Shown one piece after another: positions 49,041 through 58,201 of a DNA stretch of 64,000 nucleotides. The notes under the pieces were generated by a model that saw nothing but the letters and a program-made list of their open reading frames with translations, ran no database searches and was not told the origin of the DNA. Every line of letters begins with the position of its first letter. Within the stretch, counting starts at the first letter, position 1. The position numbers and the translations under genes were made by a program. This DNA comes from Caldithrix abyssi DSM 13497 (GTDB lineage: Bacteria; Electryoneota; AABM5-125-24; Hatepunaeales; Hatepunaeaceae): assembly GCA_945865405.1 (NCBI GenBank), contig CAMBDS010000001.1, positions 186,001 through 250,000 of the forward strand, read 5' to 3'.

Positions 49041-49218
49041 TGACTGCGCAAGCTTGTCCCGTTCCGGTCCGGCTGCGCCGGAGTGATGATGAAAGGGCGA
49101 AGACAAGCCTCGCCCGTACGAAGACCCGCCCAGCAAGCTGGACGGGCTACACGCGAATTGTCAGGTTGAGACAACCTGACCTACGAAGAAAGCTGAAGCA
49201 AGCTTCAGCACTCCGAAT
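49041..49218. repeat. Hairpin cluster downstream of the cus operon
   Basis: Units such as CCGGTCCGGCTGCGCCGG, a GCCCG..CAGCaagCTGGacGGGC hairpin, GTCAGGTTgagacAACCTGAC and GCTGAAGCaaGCTTCAGC-ACTCC (class C). The 48,869-49,226 gap shows no gene. Confidence 0.65.
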
Positions 49219-49226
49219 CTTGAAGG

Positions 49227-52200
49227 TTACAAGTCGATATTTGCCGGTCTCAAAGGCCCCTTCCTCAGCTCGTGCTCCTTGACGAGGGCGAATATGACCG
49301 GTGTGACGATCAAGACATGCACCGCCGATGTGAACAAACCGCCTACCATCGGCGAGGCGATGGGTTTCATTAGGTCGGCGCCTGTGCCGGTTGACCAGAG
49401 GATCGGCAACAGCCCCAAAATAGTTGTGGCAACAGACATTAACTTCGGGCGGAGGCGGGTGACGGCTCCTTCGTAGATAGCCTCGTAAAGCTCTTTTCGA
49501 CCGACGACTCCCTCGGCAAGTTTTTTATCCAGTGCCTCTTGCAGGTACACCACCATCACGACTCCCGTCTCCACAGCCACGCCGTAAAGCGCGATAAAAC
49601 CTACCCACACTGCGACGCTCCAGTTATACCCCATCCAGTAGATAAAAAGCACTCCTCCGGTCAGAGAAAACGGCACGGAAAGCATGACAAGTCCGGCTTC
49701 TGCAAAGGAGTGGAAAATGAAGTATAGTAATAGATAAATAACCAGCAGCCCTATCGGCACAATCCACATAAGGCGAGCCTTGGCGCGAACCTGATGCTCC
49801 CACTGGCCTGACCATTCGACAAAGTAGCCGGCGGGGAGTTTCAGGTCGCGTGCGAGAGTGGTCTTTGCTTCTTCGACAAAGCCGCCCAAGTCCCTGCCGC
49901 GGACATTCAAAAATACGATCGACCTCAGCATACCGTTTTCCGAGCCAATCATTGGCGCACCACCGGTAACGGAGATCTTCGCAACCTGCGAAAGGGGAAC
50001 CTGTGCACCTGTCATCGACGTGAGCAGGATGTTGCCAAGCTCTTCTGGCGAGGCTCGGAAGTCCCGTGCGTAACGTACGCGGACGGGGTAGCGCTCGCGG
50101 CCTTCAACGGTGGAGGTCACGTTCATGCCGCCGGAAGCGGCTTCGATGACGGCTTGAACTTCGCCAATGGTGAAACCGTAGCGAGCGATAGCGTCACGGT
50201 CGGGAACGATATCGATGTAATTACCACCGATGACACGCTCGGCAAAGACGTCCACCGCGCCCGGGACTTGTTTCACGATCTGCTCGGCTTCGATGGCGAG
50301 ATCTTCGAGTTGTTTCAGGTCGGCGCCGTAGATCTTGATGCCGAGGTCGGTGCGGACACCGGTCGCCAGCATGTTGATGCGGTTGATGATCGGTTGAGTC
50401 CAGCCGTTGGCGACACCGGGGATCTGCAATTTAGAGTCGAGTTCCGCGATGATGTCATCACGAGTCAAGCCTTTGCGCCACTGGTCGTGAGGCTTGAGGG
50501 TAATAATCGTCTCGATCATGGAGATGGGGGCCGGGTCGGTGGCGGTTTCGGCGCGACCTACCTTACCCAATACCAGATCGACTTCGGGAATAGACTTGAT
50601 GATCTTATCCTGTACCTGCAAGATGCGCTTGGCTTCGGTGATCGAGACGTTGGGGAGCGTCGTCGGCATGAAGAGGAGGGAGCCTTCGTCCAGAGCAGGC
50701 ATGAATTCGCTGCCGATACGAGTTGCGAGCCAGGCGGTAAAGATCAGGACGAGGACGTTGAGGGCGATCATCTGCCACTTGAACTTGAGGGCGAAGCGGA
50801 TGATGGGTTCGTAAAGGGCATTAAAGAAGCGGTTAAGCGGATTGGACTCTTCCGGGCGGAGTTTACCGCGGAGCAGTAACGTGCAGAGTACTGGCACAAG
50901 GGTGATCGACAGTAGCGCGACGGCGACCATCGCCGCAGTTTTGGTCATGGCGAGCGGGAAGAAGAGCTTGCCTTCTTGACCTTCAAGCATGAAGACCGGC
51001 ACGAATGAGAGGACGATGATCCCCATGGAGAAAAATATCGGACGGCCCACCGTTCGGCAGGAGGCGTAAACAGTTCCTATTATGTCTTTGCGGGCTTTCT
51101 CGCCGCCTTCCGAGAGATGTCGATAGGCGTTCTCCATTACAGTTATACTGGCATCATCCAGCACTCCGATGGCGATGGCGATTCCGGCGAGAGACATCAG
51201 GTTGGAGGTGACGTTGAAATAGTACATGGCAATAAATGACGACACAACCGCTACGGGAATCGCCGCAATGACAGCCACCGCCGAGCGGAAGTGGAAAAGG
51301 AAGAGCAGAATCACCAGACAGACGATTGCAGTTTCCTGGAATAGCGTCTCTTTTAACGTGTTGAGAGCGCGTTCGATGAGGTCGGAGCGGTCGTATGCAG
51401 TCTCGACGCGAACGCCTTGGGGAAGACCTCGCGAAAGATCTTTCAGGCGAGCCTTGACGCGGTCGATTACCTGTTTGGCGTTTTCGCCGTAGCGCATAAC
51501 GATGATGCCGCCGACAACTTCACCATCGCCGTTTTTGTCGAGAAGTCCGCGCCGGATGTCGCCACCCATCTGCACGGTGGCAATATCGGCGACGGTCACC
51601 GGTGCCCCGCGATCATTCGCCATGATGACGATCTTTTCGACGTCGTTCTTCGACTTTATGTAGCCAAGACTTCGGATCAGATACTCCATTGAGGAGCGTT
51701 CGATCAACCCTCCGCCAACATCGATGTTGGAGTTCCTCACCGCCTCCATGACCATCATTGTTGAGACGCCATAGGCTTGCATTTTGAGGGGATCGAGTTC
51801 GACCTGATACTGCTTGACAAAGCCGCCGATTGAGGCAATCTCAGCAACACCTTCGACCGAAGCGAGTCCGGTCTTAAGGTACCAGTCCTGAATCGTGCGG
51901 AGTTGAGCGAGATCGTGACCATCCCCTTCGACGGTGTACCAATAGACGTGTCCGACACCGGTTCCATCAGGTCCGAGCATGGTGCGCGCTCCGGCGGGAA
52001 GAATTCCCTGGACCTCATTCAGCTTCTCCATTACCCGTGACCGTGCCCAATAGATGTCAACATCGTCATCGAAAATGACATAAATCATTGAGATGCCGAA
52101 CATCGAAAGACCACGGACGGCCCTGGTGCGGGGGAGGCCCTTCAGAGCGTTCTGGAGTGGATAGGTGACCTGATCTTCGACAAGCTGAGGTGCCCGCCCC

Positions 52201-52361
52201 ATCCAGTCAGTCATGACGATGACCTGGTTATCGGACAGGTCGGGAATGGCATCGACAGGAGTGTTTTTCAGCGCCCAGATCCCCCAGAGCAGGAGGAATG
52301 CGGTTCCGATCAGTACAATAGTGCGGTTTTTAAGTGACCAAGCGATGATCCATTCAATCAC
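49227..52361 (-). CDS. cusA: Cu(I)/Ag(I)-type RND efflux pump, inner-membrane subunit
   Basis: A 1,044-residue heavy-metal RND transporter with 12 membrane helices and two large periplasmic loops. The transmembrane proton-relay region reads GIAIAIGVLDDASITVMENA. The three methionines that bind copper or silver in CusA have plausible counterparts in LLFMPTTLP, PISMIETI and NRINMLATG, which favours Cu/Ag over Zn/Co/Ni. It is driven by proton import and works with CusB and CusC encoded just upstream; the start overlaps the cusB stop by 4 bp. Confidence 0.94.
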   Translation of the reverse strand: MIEWIIAWSLKNRTIVLIGTAFLLLWGIWALKNTPVDAIPDLSDNQVIVMTDWMGRAPQLVEDQVTYPLQNALKGLPRTRAVRGLSMFGISMIYVIFDDDVDIYWARSRVMEKLNEVQGILPAGARTMLGPDGTGVGHVYWYTVEGDGHDLAQLRTIQDWYLKTGLASVEGVAEIASIGGFVKQYQVELDPLKMQAYGVSTMMVMEAVRNSNIDVGGGLIERSSMEYLIRSLGYIKSKNDVEKIVIMANDRGAPVTVADIATVQMGGDIRRGLLDKNGDGEVVGGIIVMRYGENAKQVIDRVKARLKDLSRGLPQGVRVETAYDRSDLIERALNTLKETLFQETAIVCLVILLFLFHFRSAVAVIAAIPVAVVSSFIAMYYFNVTSNLMSLAGIAIAIGVLDDASITVMENAYRHLSEGGEKARKDIIGTVYASCRTVGRPIFFSMGIIVLSFVPVFMLEGQEGKLFFPLAMTKTAAMVAVALLSITLVPVLCTLLLRGKLRPEESNPLNRFFNALYEPIIRFALKFKWQMIALNVLVLIFTAWLATRIGSEFMPALDEGSLLFMPTTLPNVSITEAKRILQVQDKIIKSIPEVDLVLGKVGRAETATDPAPISMIETIITLKPHDQWRKGLTRDDIIAELDSKLQIPGVANGWTQPIINRINMLATGVRTDLGIKIYGADLKQLEDLAIEAEQIVKQVPGAVDVFAERVIGGNYIDIVPDRDAIARYGFTIGEVQAVIEAASGGMNVTSTVEGRERYPVRVRYARDFRASPEELGNILLTSMTGAQVPLSQVAKISVTGGAPMIGSENGMLRSIVFLNVRGRDLGGFVEEAKTTLARDLKLPAGYFVEWSGQWEHQVRAKARLMWIVPIGLLVIYLLLYFIFHSFAEAGLVMLSVPFSLTGGVLFIYWMGYNWSVAVWVGFIALYGVAVETGVVMVVYLQEALDKKLAEGVVGRKELYEAIYEGAVTRLRPKLMSVATTILGLLPILWSTGTGADLMKPIASPMVGGLFTSAVHVLIVTPVIFALVKEHELRKGPLRPANIDL

Positions 52362-53809
52362 TTGCCGGTCTCCTTCTCAACCAGAAACATACCGCACTTC
52401 GGGCAGCGGCCCGGTTCGGATGAAACTACTTCAGGGTGCATCGGGCAGGTGTAAGATAATTTAGGATTTAGAATATGGGATTTGGAATTTATTGATTCCG
52501 GTTGGGACATGTCCATACCCGACATGGAATTATCCGGGGGCGCATCCATCGCGCCGGGTTTTGTCATGTCCATTCCGGGCATGGAAGCGGCTCCTATTTT
52601 TCGGATCTGAGCGTCGGAGTCGATCAGGTAAGCTCCGGTGACTGCGACAGCGTCAGCCTCTGTCAGACCGTCAAGAATGGCGATGCGACCGTTCTGACGG
52701 GTTCCGGGAACGACGGTTCGCACCACGAATCTCCCCTCGCCGACCTTTGTCCAGACTACGGCTCCCCTGCCGGAGATAAGCACAGCGTCTTCGGGAACAG
52801 AGAGGACGTCAGAACCGTCTGTATTGCCGACCAGAACAGTGACGAATGCCCCGGGCGTCCATTTGCCGCCTGGATTGGGAAGGATTGCCCGGAAGGGGAT
52901 GGTGCGGGTCATCATGTCTGCCATAGGACCGACAAGAGTGACCGTTCCTTTTCCTGCCTCGCCGGAAATTGAAGTGACTTGGAGTTCTGTTCCAATTTTG
53001 ACGAGCGAAACATCGCGTTCAAGCAGGGCGCCTTCAACGTAAACCGACGAGAGGTCGAGGAAATCGATGACAGTCATTCCCGGCATCACCCACTCGCCTT
53101 CCGAGACCATTTTGCCCATAACAATGCCGGAACGAGGGGCGTGGAAGGTGTACACATCGAAGGCTTGGTTAAGACGGGCGATTTCGTTAAGATGTTCGAA
53201 TTCCAAGCCAAGGCTAAGGAGTTTTCCGCGGATTGCTTCTGCTCGCTCGCCAAGTGTATCGTCTTCGGGATGAGCAAGGATGTAGAGGTATTCCTGAGCC
53301 GCTGAGGCGAGGTCGGGGCTGTAGAGATCGAAGAGGGGGTCGCCTTCGCTGACGACTTCGCCGGAGTTGGAGATAAAGAGCTTGTCGATCCTGCCCATTG
53401 TTCTTGATGAGGCTTTCCAGCGTCCTCCTTCTATCTCCCGGATTGTGCCGGTAACGGTGAAGCCACCCTCGAAGCGGACTGTCGTCGGGTGCTCGACCGA
53501 GATATTTGCTAACAGTTCCTGCGTGGGAGAGAGGTTGACCGAGCCGATAAGGCTGTCGAGAGCGGGGTCAGAGACAGCGTTCGACGATTTTTTGACGAGC
53601 TTCATGCCGCAGATTGGGCAGTCGGCGGGGCGATCGCTGACGACCTGCGGGTGCATTGGGCAGACGTAAAGATCTGGTTGCTGTTTGCTGATTGCTGAAG
53701 GGGTTGTACCCGGCTTTGCGGCAAAATACTGATAGATCAGATATCCGTTCAGAGTGAGGCTGAAGAAGACGATGATGAGCCAGATGGGAGAGAATTTGTT
53801 ACTTTTCAT
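52358..53809 (-). CDS. cusB: RND periplasmic adaptor with two heavy-metal-binding domains
   Basis: A 483-residue membrane-fusion protein. An N-terminal membrane anchor (about 9-30) precedes a metal-binding domain (Cys50-PMHP, Cys64 and Cys67 in CPICGM). The adaptor core follows (barrel-sandwich, helical hairpin, beta-barrel). Met-rich patches MPGMDM and MSGMDM come next, and a second CPMHP...CPKCGM domain closes the protein. Having one such domain at each end is unusual. The linker before the second domain (INSKSHILNPKL) is encoded by the AT-rich class J repeat. It overlaps cusC by 11 bp and cusA by 4 bp. Confidence 0.92.
   Translation of the reverse strand: MKSNKFSPIWLIIVFFSLTLNGYLIYQYFAAKPGTTPSAISKQQPDLYVCPMHPQVVSDRPADCPICGMKLVKKSSNAVSDPALDSLIGSVNLSPTQELLANISVEHPTTVRFEGGFTVTGTIREIEGGRWKASSRTMGRIDKLFISNSGEVVSEGDPLFDLYSPDLASAAQEYLYILAHPEDDTLGERAEAIRGKLLSLGLEFEHLNEIARLNQAFDVYTFHAPRSGIVMGKMVSEGEWVMPGMTVIDFLDLSSVYVEGALLERDVSLVKIGTELQVTSISGEAGKGTVTLVGPMADMMTRTIPFRAILPNPGGKWTPGAFVTVLVGNTDGSDVLSVPEDAVLISGRGAVVWTKVGEGRFVVRTVVPGTRQNGRIAILDGLTEADAVAVTGAYLIDSDAQIRKIGAASMPGMDMTKPGAMDAPPDNSMSGMDMSQPESINSKSHILNPKLSYTCPMHPEVVSSEPGRCPKCGMFLVEKETGK
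52455..52492. repeat. AT-rich class J repeat in frame in cusB
   Basis: On the minus strand AAATTCCAAATCCCATATT and CTAAATCCTAAATT continue in frame between the Met-rich segment and the C-terminal metal-binding domain. Related to the intergenic copy at 1,232-1,262. Confidence 0.5.
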
Positions 53810-55172
53810 TTGTTGTCCATTCCTCTAATTGAGGGACAAGGATGCCGAGCGCGGCGAACAGTTTGGCGCGAGCGCCCCACGCTTCAGCGCGAGACATCGA
53901 CAGCTCCATCTTTGCCATGACGAGGCTCATGCGGGCTTGGGAAAGCTCCATGAAGGGGGTTTTGCCAGCCTGATAATCGATTAGCGAGGTGCGGTAAAGC
54001 GATTCAGCGCGACCGATCAAGGTCTCCTGAACGAAGGCGCAACAGTTGTTCTGCTCCTCCCACACTGAATGGAGTTGGCGGACTTCATTTTCAAGTGTGA
54101 GCCTGGTGGCGGCTATTTTGGCGAACGCCTGACGCTGCATCGAGGATGATTCGGCGATTTCGGCGCGCTGATTGCCTTTGCCATGGAGGGGAAGAGGGAA
54201 GGTGACGCCGAGGGAGATCATGTTCATCTGGTCGATGGTGCCGGTTGGCAAGGGTTGGCCGTTGTGATCAACACCACCTGAGGACTTGAGGTCGGGCTTA
54301 ATGTCGTACGACAACATCACGTCAAAATCAGGGTACCAGCCGAGCTTGGCTTTGGCGAGGTCGTCCCGCGAGGCTTGTTCGGATGCGATTTCTTCCTGAA
54401 GGATGGGGGCTTGATCGAATAACTCTGGCGCGAGCAGGGAATCGAGAACGGGGAGCGAGGGGAGACCATCGGGCATGTGGACGCGGGAGAAAAAGAGTGT
54501 GTCGATAGGCTCGCCCAATGCATAGGATATGGCGGCTTGGGCGCGTTTGATAGCGCCGAGGTTGGCGACGATTTTCAGCTTCCAGTTCTCTTCCTCCAGC
54601 CGGGCTTTTTCGATGTCGGAAAGCCTTCCCATGGCGGAACTTGTCATCCAGGTTGCGGCGCGGGTCATCTCTTCGGTCAGGCGGAGACCGTCCGCCAGTA
54701 GAACCTTTTCCTCTTCAAGTGCGGCAAGCTCGTAATAAGCCATTGTTATCATCGCCGCCATGTTTTGTCGGGCAGATTCGAGGCGGATGTTGTCGGCTTT
54801 TACGCGAGCAGAGGCGGCATCAGCGGAGGCTTTGCGTTTGCCTCGCCAGGGGAAGCGTTGCATAATGCCGATCTGGAAGGCTGTTGAGGGGTCGGTGTCG
54901 TATGAGAAGTCAGTGGGGACATCCATGATGGCGAGGGTCAGCTCCGGGTTCATCAGGGAGCGGCTCATGGATCGTCTGGCGTCAGCGGCTTCGACCATGC
55001 TGCGCATAGCTTCAAGGTCGGGATGGCGGAGGAAGGCTCTCTCGATCAAGCTGTCGAGGACGGGGTCGGGCTCGGTGGCTTGGACTGGAGACGAGATGAC
55101 AAACAGAAAAAACAGAAGCGGTGAAAAGAAGAGGATCTTTCGAACTGCAAACGATTGTATTCTTAGATGCAT
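53799..55172 (-). CDS. cusC: TolC-family outer-membrane efflux channel
   Basis: A 457-residue outer-membrane factor with a signal peptide (cleavage near VQA-T) and the repeated helix-strand architecture of TolC (two halves, FPWRGKRKA and FPLPLHGKGNQ turns). It forms the exit duct of the Cus tripartite pump. It heads the operon cusC-cusB-cusA, with its stop 11 bp inside cusB. No cusR/cusS sensor genes are seen nearby. Confidence 0.9.
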   Translation of the reverse strand: MHLRIQSFAVRKILFFSPLLFFLFVISSPVQATEPDPVLDSLIERAFLRHPDLEAMRSMVEAADARRSMSRSLMNPELTLAIMDVPTDFSYDTDPSTAFQIGIMQRFPWRGKRKASADAASARVKADNIRLESARQNMAAMITMAYYELAALEEEKVLLADGLRLTEEMTRAATWMTSSAMGRLSDIEKARLEEENWKLKIVANLGAIKRAQAAISYALGEPIDTLFFSRVHMPDGLPSLPVLDSLLAPELFDQAPILQEEIASEQASRDDLAKAKLGWYPDFDVMLSYDIKPDLKSSGGVDHNGQPLPTGTIDQMNMISLGVTFPLPLHGKGNQRAEIAESSSMQRQAFAKIAATRLTLENEVRQLHSVWEEQNNCCAFVQETLIGRAESLYRTSLIDYQAGKTPFMELSQARMSLVMAKMELSMSRAEAWGARAKLFAALGILVPQLEEWTTNEK

Positions 55173-55264
55173 AGAATCTAATTTAGGTGTGTGAGAAGTT
55201 CCCCGGCACGGATTATGTCGCGAGTTGAGTTCAGTATCGCTCGTGATGATATCCGGTGTAGGAG

Positions 55265-55750
55265 TTAATCAGCCTTTTTTGCGGTAAATTTAGCGGGATT
55301 CTTTGCGAACGAGGCACCGCACTTACTACAGCAGAAGAAATAGTTCTTCCCTTCATGGATGTGATGCGGGGTCTTATCATTTACTTTAAGGAGCTCGCTT
55401 GAGACAGGGCAGGCGACTGTCAATACATCGTCATTCATTGCCATCACGTTTGCCGGAAGAACAAGTTTTTCAAGGAAATCACTCGGCTTTTCGGCAAAAG
55501 TTTTCGCACAACCTGCGGCGCAGAAGTAGTAGCGTTTGCCGTTGAAATCAGTGAAAGCGGTATTCTCGTCGGCTACTTCGTACATATCGCAAATCTGATC
55601 GAGATAGTGCTTGCCATCTTTATCGGTGAAGAATACGTTGCCATCGGCAATCGTCTCAGCTTTAGGTTGAGGGGCAAGAAGTGGGTCGGCGGAGAAAGCA
55701 GGTACTGCTATAGAGATCGCAAGTGTAATAAGAGAAATTAATCTGAGCAT
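55265..55750 (-). CDS. Periplasmic YHS/TRASH double-domain protein A
   Basis: A 161-residue protein with a signal peptide (1-20, AFS-A) and two metal-binding cysteine units: D..C-DMY...YYFCAAGCAKTF (first) and ACPVSSELL...YFFCCSKCGASF (second). The DMY in place of the usual CGM shows drift of the first unit. It is a paralogue of 58202-58732 (shared DGNVFFTD, YFFC, PANV.A....LT..CPVS). It lies upstream of cusCBA and probably binds copper or silver in the periplasm for hand-over to the pump (inference). Confidence 0.8.
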   Translation of the reverse strand: MLRLISLITLAISIAVPAFSADPLLAPQPKAETIADGNVFFTDKDGKHYLDQICDMYEVADENTAFTDFNGKRYYFCAAGCAKTFAEKPSDFLEKLVLPANVMAMNDDVLTVACPVSSELLKVNDKTPHHIHEGKNYFFCCSKCGASFAKNPAKFTAKKAD

Positions 55751-55847
55751 TTGATTTGATTCCTAATTTTGAAAGTTAGTTATTATTTTTCTTGAGATAA
55801 TTGTGTTACGCGACCCTTGAATCGGAAGTTGGGTGTAATCAGTAATA

Positions 55848-55960
55848 CTACCCCCTGATGGAGATATTGACTTTGAAGCCGAACTCTTGGAACTTGGAGG
55901 AAGTCTGCTATCTATTTTGAGAACTGTACGTATAGGGGAATCGACCTCGAGCGGTAGTCT
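55848..55960 (-). pseudogene. Decayed duplicate of the sprA 3' end
   Basis: On the minus strand the segment ending at TAG 55848-55850 encodes TYSSQNR*QTSSKFQEFGFKVNISIRG, matching the last residues of SprA (TYSAQKSQQTSSKSQEFGFTVNISIRG) with an internal stop. DNA identity with 58,905 onwards is high. It sits in the same relation to YHS protein A as the true sprA end does to YHS protein B, indicating a tandem duplication. Nothing else is seen in 55,751-56,078. Confidence 0.8.
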
Positions 55961-56078
55961 CACGGATGGTCGAGTGCTCATGAATCTCTAAAGATAGTGG
56001 TTGATAATTTCAAAAGTGAGACGGCAGGAATTCCGTCGCTTGAGTCTGTCCCAAAATGTCTTACCTCGCACAGTGAAT

Positions 56079-57551
56079 TTAGAGTGCACGGCGATAGACA
56101 ATGCCGTTAGGTCTTATTCCGACTTGTACTGTTGCCAGTACAGTCCGGTTCCCGGTATCAATGACAGATACTGAACGGACGTTTTCATTGGTAACAAAGG
56201 CTTTTGTTCCGTCCGGGGAGAATACGATGCCATGGGCACCTGCGCCAGTAGTGATCTGGCCCAGACGAGCGTAGGTCGTTGAGTTGAAAATGACGACCTG
56301 ACCGTTGTCTTCATCGGCGACATAAGCCTCCGGGCGAACCGGGTTGACGAATGCCTGACCGGGCGTGAAGCCAAGTGCAATTGTGGTAACTACAGCGAAA
56401 GGACTTATTGTCAACACAGTGATCGACTTGGAGCCTTCATTTGTGACCCATGCAGTCGTCCCATCCGGCGAAATCCAGGCGCCAACCGGGGTGGCTCCAA
56501 CTGTAACATTATCGGCTGGCATGTCCATCTTCAGGTGAACGCGAGTGACTGTGTTGTTGCCGCTGTTGGCGATGAGAGCGTATTCACCGTCTGGAGTGAC
56601 AGAAACTTCCAAAGGTTCTATTCCAACGGAGTAGCTCGACTGCGGCATCAGAGCGGGGAAGCTGTAGCGGTGAAGCATATTATGGTTGGCATTGTTGAAT
56701 AGAAGATTTTGGCCGTCCGGCGTTACCAAAGCATTGTGAACGACACCTTCGATGTTGAGGCGACCTACCTCCAGCAGAGTTCTCGAATCCAACACCAGAA
56801 TATGCGACTGCCCTATTATCGTGCCGCCATGCCCGCCATGTCCACCGGAACCGCCACTACTCATGTTTTCGCCCGGGTCGGAAACGACCAACCTCGTTCG
56901 GTCGGGCGAAAGATATAGATGGTGAAAGAACTTGATATTTTGGTGAGGTTGAATGCCGATAATTGCGTTGGTCGCTGGATCTATGGCGGCAATATCTCCT
57001 GAGCCGCCATCGGCGACAAAAATGACATCACCGGTGAGATTGAGGTCAAGCTGGCGACGTATGTCCGGCCCGGTTGAACAGACGATGCGGATTTCGTCAT
57101 CCTCAATTCCGCCCATCATCCTCCCACTCATCATCATACCGCCGCCCGAAACAGTCGAATCGAATAGCGGAATGTGCATCCATCCGTCTATCCCGCGCAT
57201 CATGCCTTTGAGGTGCATAGTGTAGGTCATGTTTGGCTGGAGTGGCTCCATCGGATTAAAAATCATCTGGTTACGGGCGACGTTCCATTCAAAATGACCT
57301 TCCATCTCCATGCCACCAACGCCCCAGCCTTCATGGAGCATAAAGTGCATTTGTGCTTCGGCACTGTCCATAGGTTGGCTGAAAGTGACGTTGAAGTTCG
57401 TGTTGGGAGTCACATTAGTCGCGCCGTCCGGGGGCGAGGTTTGCACTTTCACTATTGCATCGTGGTTCGTATCTACCGTTTTATCGGTATTACAACCCTG
57501 CAGTAGAAGTAACGAAATTGCCGCAAGGCCGACTTTGTAAGAATTATTCAT
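56079..57551 (-). CDS. Met/His-rich lipoprotein with Ig-like domain and YVTN beta-propeller
   Basis: A 490-residue lipoprotein (lipobox LLQGC, mature Cys20). Residues about 35-125 form an Ig-like 'SPPDGATNVTPNTNFNVTFSQPMD' domain of the SbsA/Big_5 type that is rich in Met and His (MHFMLHEGW, GMEMEGHF). A GGGMMMSGRMMGG loop follows, and then a seven-blade YVTN-type propeller (repeats of 'VTPDG..(A/L)(L/F)(I/V)(A/T)N'), one blade bearing a GGHGGHGG loop. The Met/His motifs are typical Cu(I) ligands. With Cus, YHS and Csp genes on both sides, a periplasmic or surface copper-binding role is likely but not proven. Confidence 0.8.
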   Translation of the reverse strand: MNNSYKVGLAAISLLLLQGCNTDKTVDTNHDAIVKVQTSPPDGATNVTPNTNFNVTFSQPMDSAEAQMHFMLHEGWGVGGMEMEGHFEWNVARNQMIFNPMEPLQPNMTYTMHLKGMMRGIDGWMHIPLFDSTVSGGGMMMSGRMMGGIEDDEIRIVCSTGPDIRRQLDLNLTGDVIFVADGGSGDIAAIDPATNAIIGIQPHQNIKFFHHLYLSPDRTRLVVSDPGENMSSGGSGGHGGHGGTIIGQSHILVLDSRTLLEVGRLNIEGVVHNALVTPDGQNLLFNNANHNMLHRYSFPALMPQSSYSVGIEPLEVSVTPDGEYALIANSGNNTVTRVHLKMDMPADNVTVGATPVGAWISPDGTTAWVTNEGSKSITVLTISPFAVVTTIALGFTPGQAFVNPVRPEAYVADEDNGQVVIFNSTTYARLGQITTGAGAHGIVFSPDGTKAFVTNENVRSVSVIDTGNRTVLATVQVGIRPNGIVYRRAL

Positions 57552-57741
57552 TAGAGTTGTCCTCAGCTTTAATATCGGTCTGTAGTAATTGACCCGTGTG
57601 TCCCGGGGAATGATGTTGCGTCTTCGTGCAACCCGCCAGAAGGGCGAGCGCGAAGAGGACGATTAAAAATCGAGTTATGGTCTTTATAGCTGGAAATTCC
57701 CTTGAATTTGAGATGTGAATCTTATTGACCAGATTGGTCAA
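57544..57741 (-). CDS. Small putative lipoprotein
   Basis: A 65-residue protein with a hydrophobic segment ending in a lipobox (LALLAGC, Cys about 38) and a short His-containing mature part (HHSPGH). Its stop overlaps the start region of the propeller lipoprotein by 8 bp. The n-region is long, so the true start may lie further in, but no other standard start codon gives the lipobox. Possibly a small metal-binding lipoprotein of the copper cluster. Confidence 0.55.
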   Translation of the reverse strand: MTNLVNKIHISNSREFPAIKTITRFLIVLFALALLAGCTKTQHHSPGHTGQLLQTDIKAEDNSNE

Positions 57742-57798
57742 TTTTGACGGCTCCCCCCCATCGCCAACTGTTCATTTGGCGATGGGGGAAAATTAGTT

Positions 57799-58125
57799 CT
57801 ATGCCATTTTTCTGCACTCTTCGGCGCATTTATGACAGGCTGCCGCACATTGCTTGCAATGCTCCATATGGTGTTTGGCGCATTCATCGCCACACGCCTG
57901 GCAAATCTCCGCACATAATGAGCAGAGTTTCGCGGCATAGGGTGAGCCACGTGCCATGAATCGAGCTGCCAGACTGCAGATATCGGCGCAGTCGCGGTCA
58001 AGTTCGATGCACCGCGCCATCATCTTGAGGTCTTGTTCGTGCAAACAAGATGATGCGCAATTTTCACACGCTGTTAAACATTGATTACAGGCTTCAATGC
58101 AACTTTCGTAATGATTATTCGACAT
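57799..58125 (-). CDS. Four-helix-bundle copper storage protein (Csp, DUF326)
   Basis: A 108-residue protein with 19 cysteines arranged as C-x3-C and C-x2-C along four helices (CIEACNQCLTACENCASSC ... CSLCAEICQACGDEC ... CKQCAAACHKCAEEC). This is the pattern of Csp proteins that store many Cu(I) ions inside a helical bundle. No signal peptide is seen with the ATG at 58125, so it would be a cytosolic (Csp3-like) form. An in-frame extension to 58230 is rejected: it overlaps YHS protein B and adds unrelated residues. Members usually protect against copper toxicity. Confidence 0.92.
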   Translation of the reverse strand: MSNNHYESCIEACNQCLTACENCASSCLHEQDLKMMARCIELDRDCADICSLAARFMARGSPYAAKLCSLCAEICQACGDECAKHHMEHCKQCAAACHKCAEECRKMA

Positions 58126-58201
58126 TTCGTCACTTACTGTTTTGGTATGAATTTTTATGGGGCGTTTTCCCGTGCTATACACAGGAGAAGACACCGACTC
58201 C

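Noticed and set aside
55763-55981. 72-residue minus-strand open frame upstream of YHS protein A
   Set aside because: It is the wrong frame of the decayed sprA tail.
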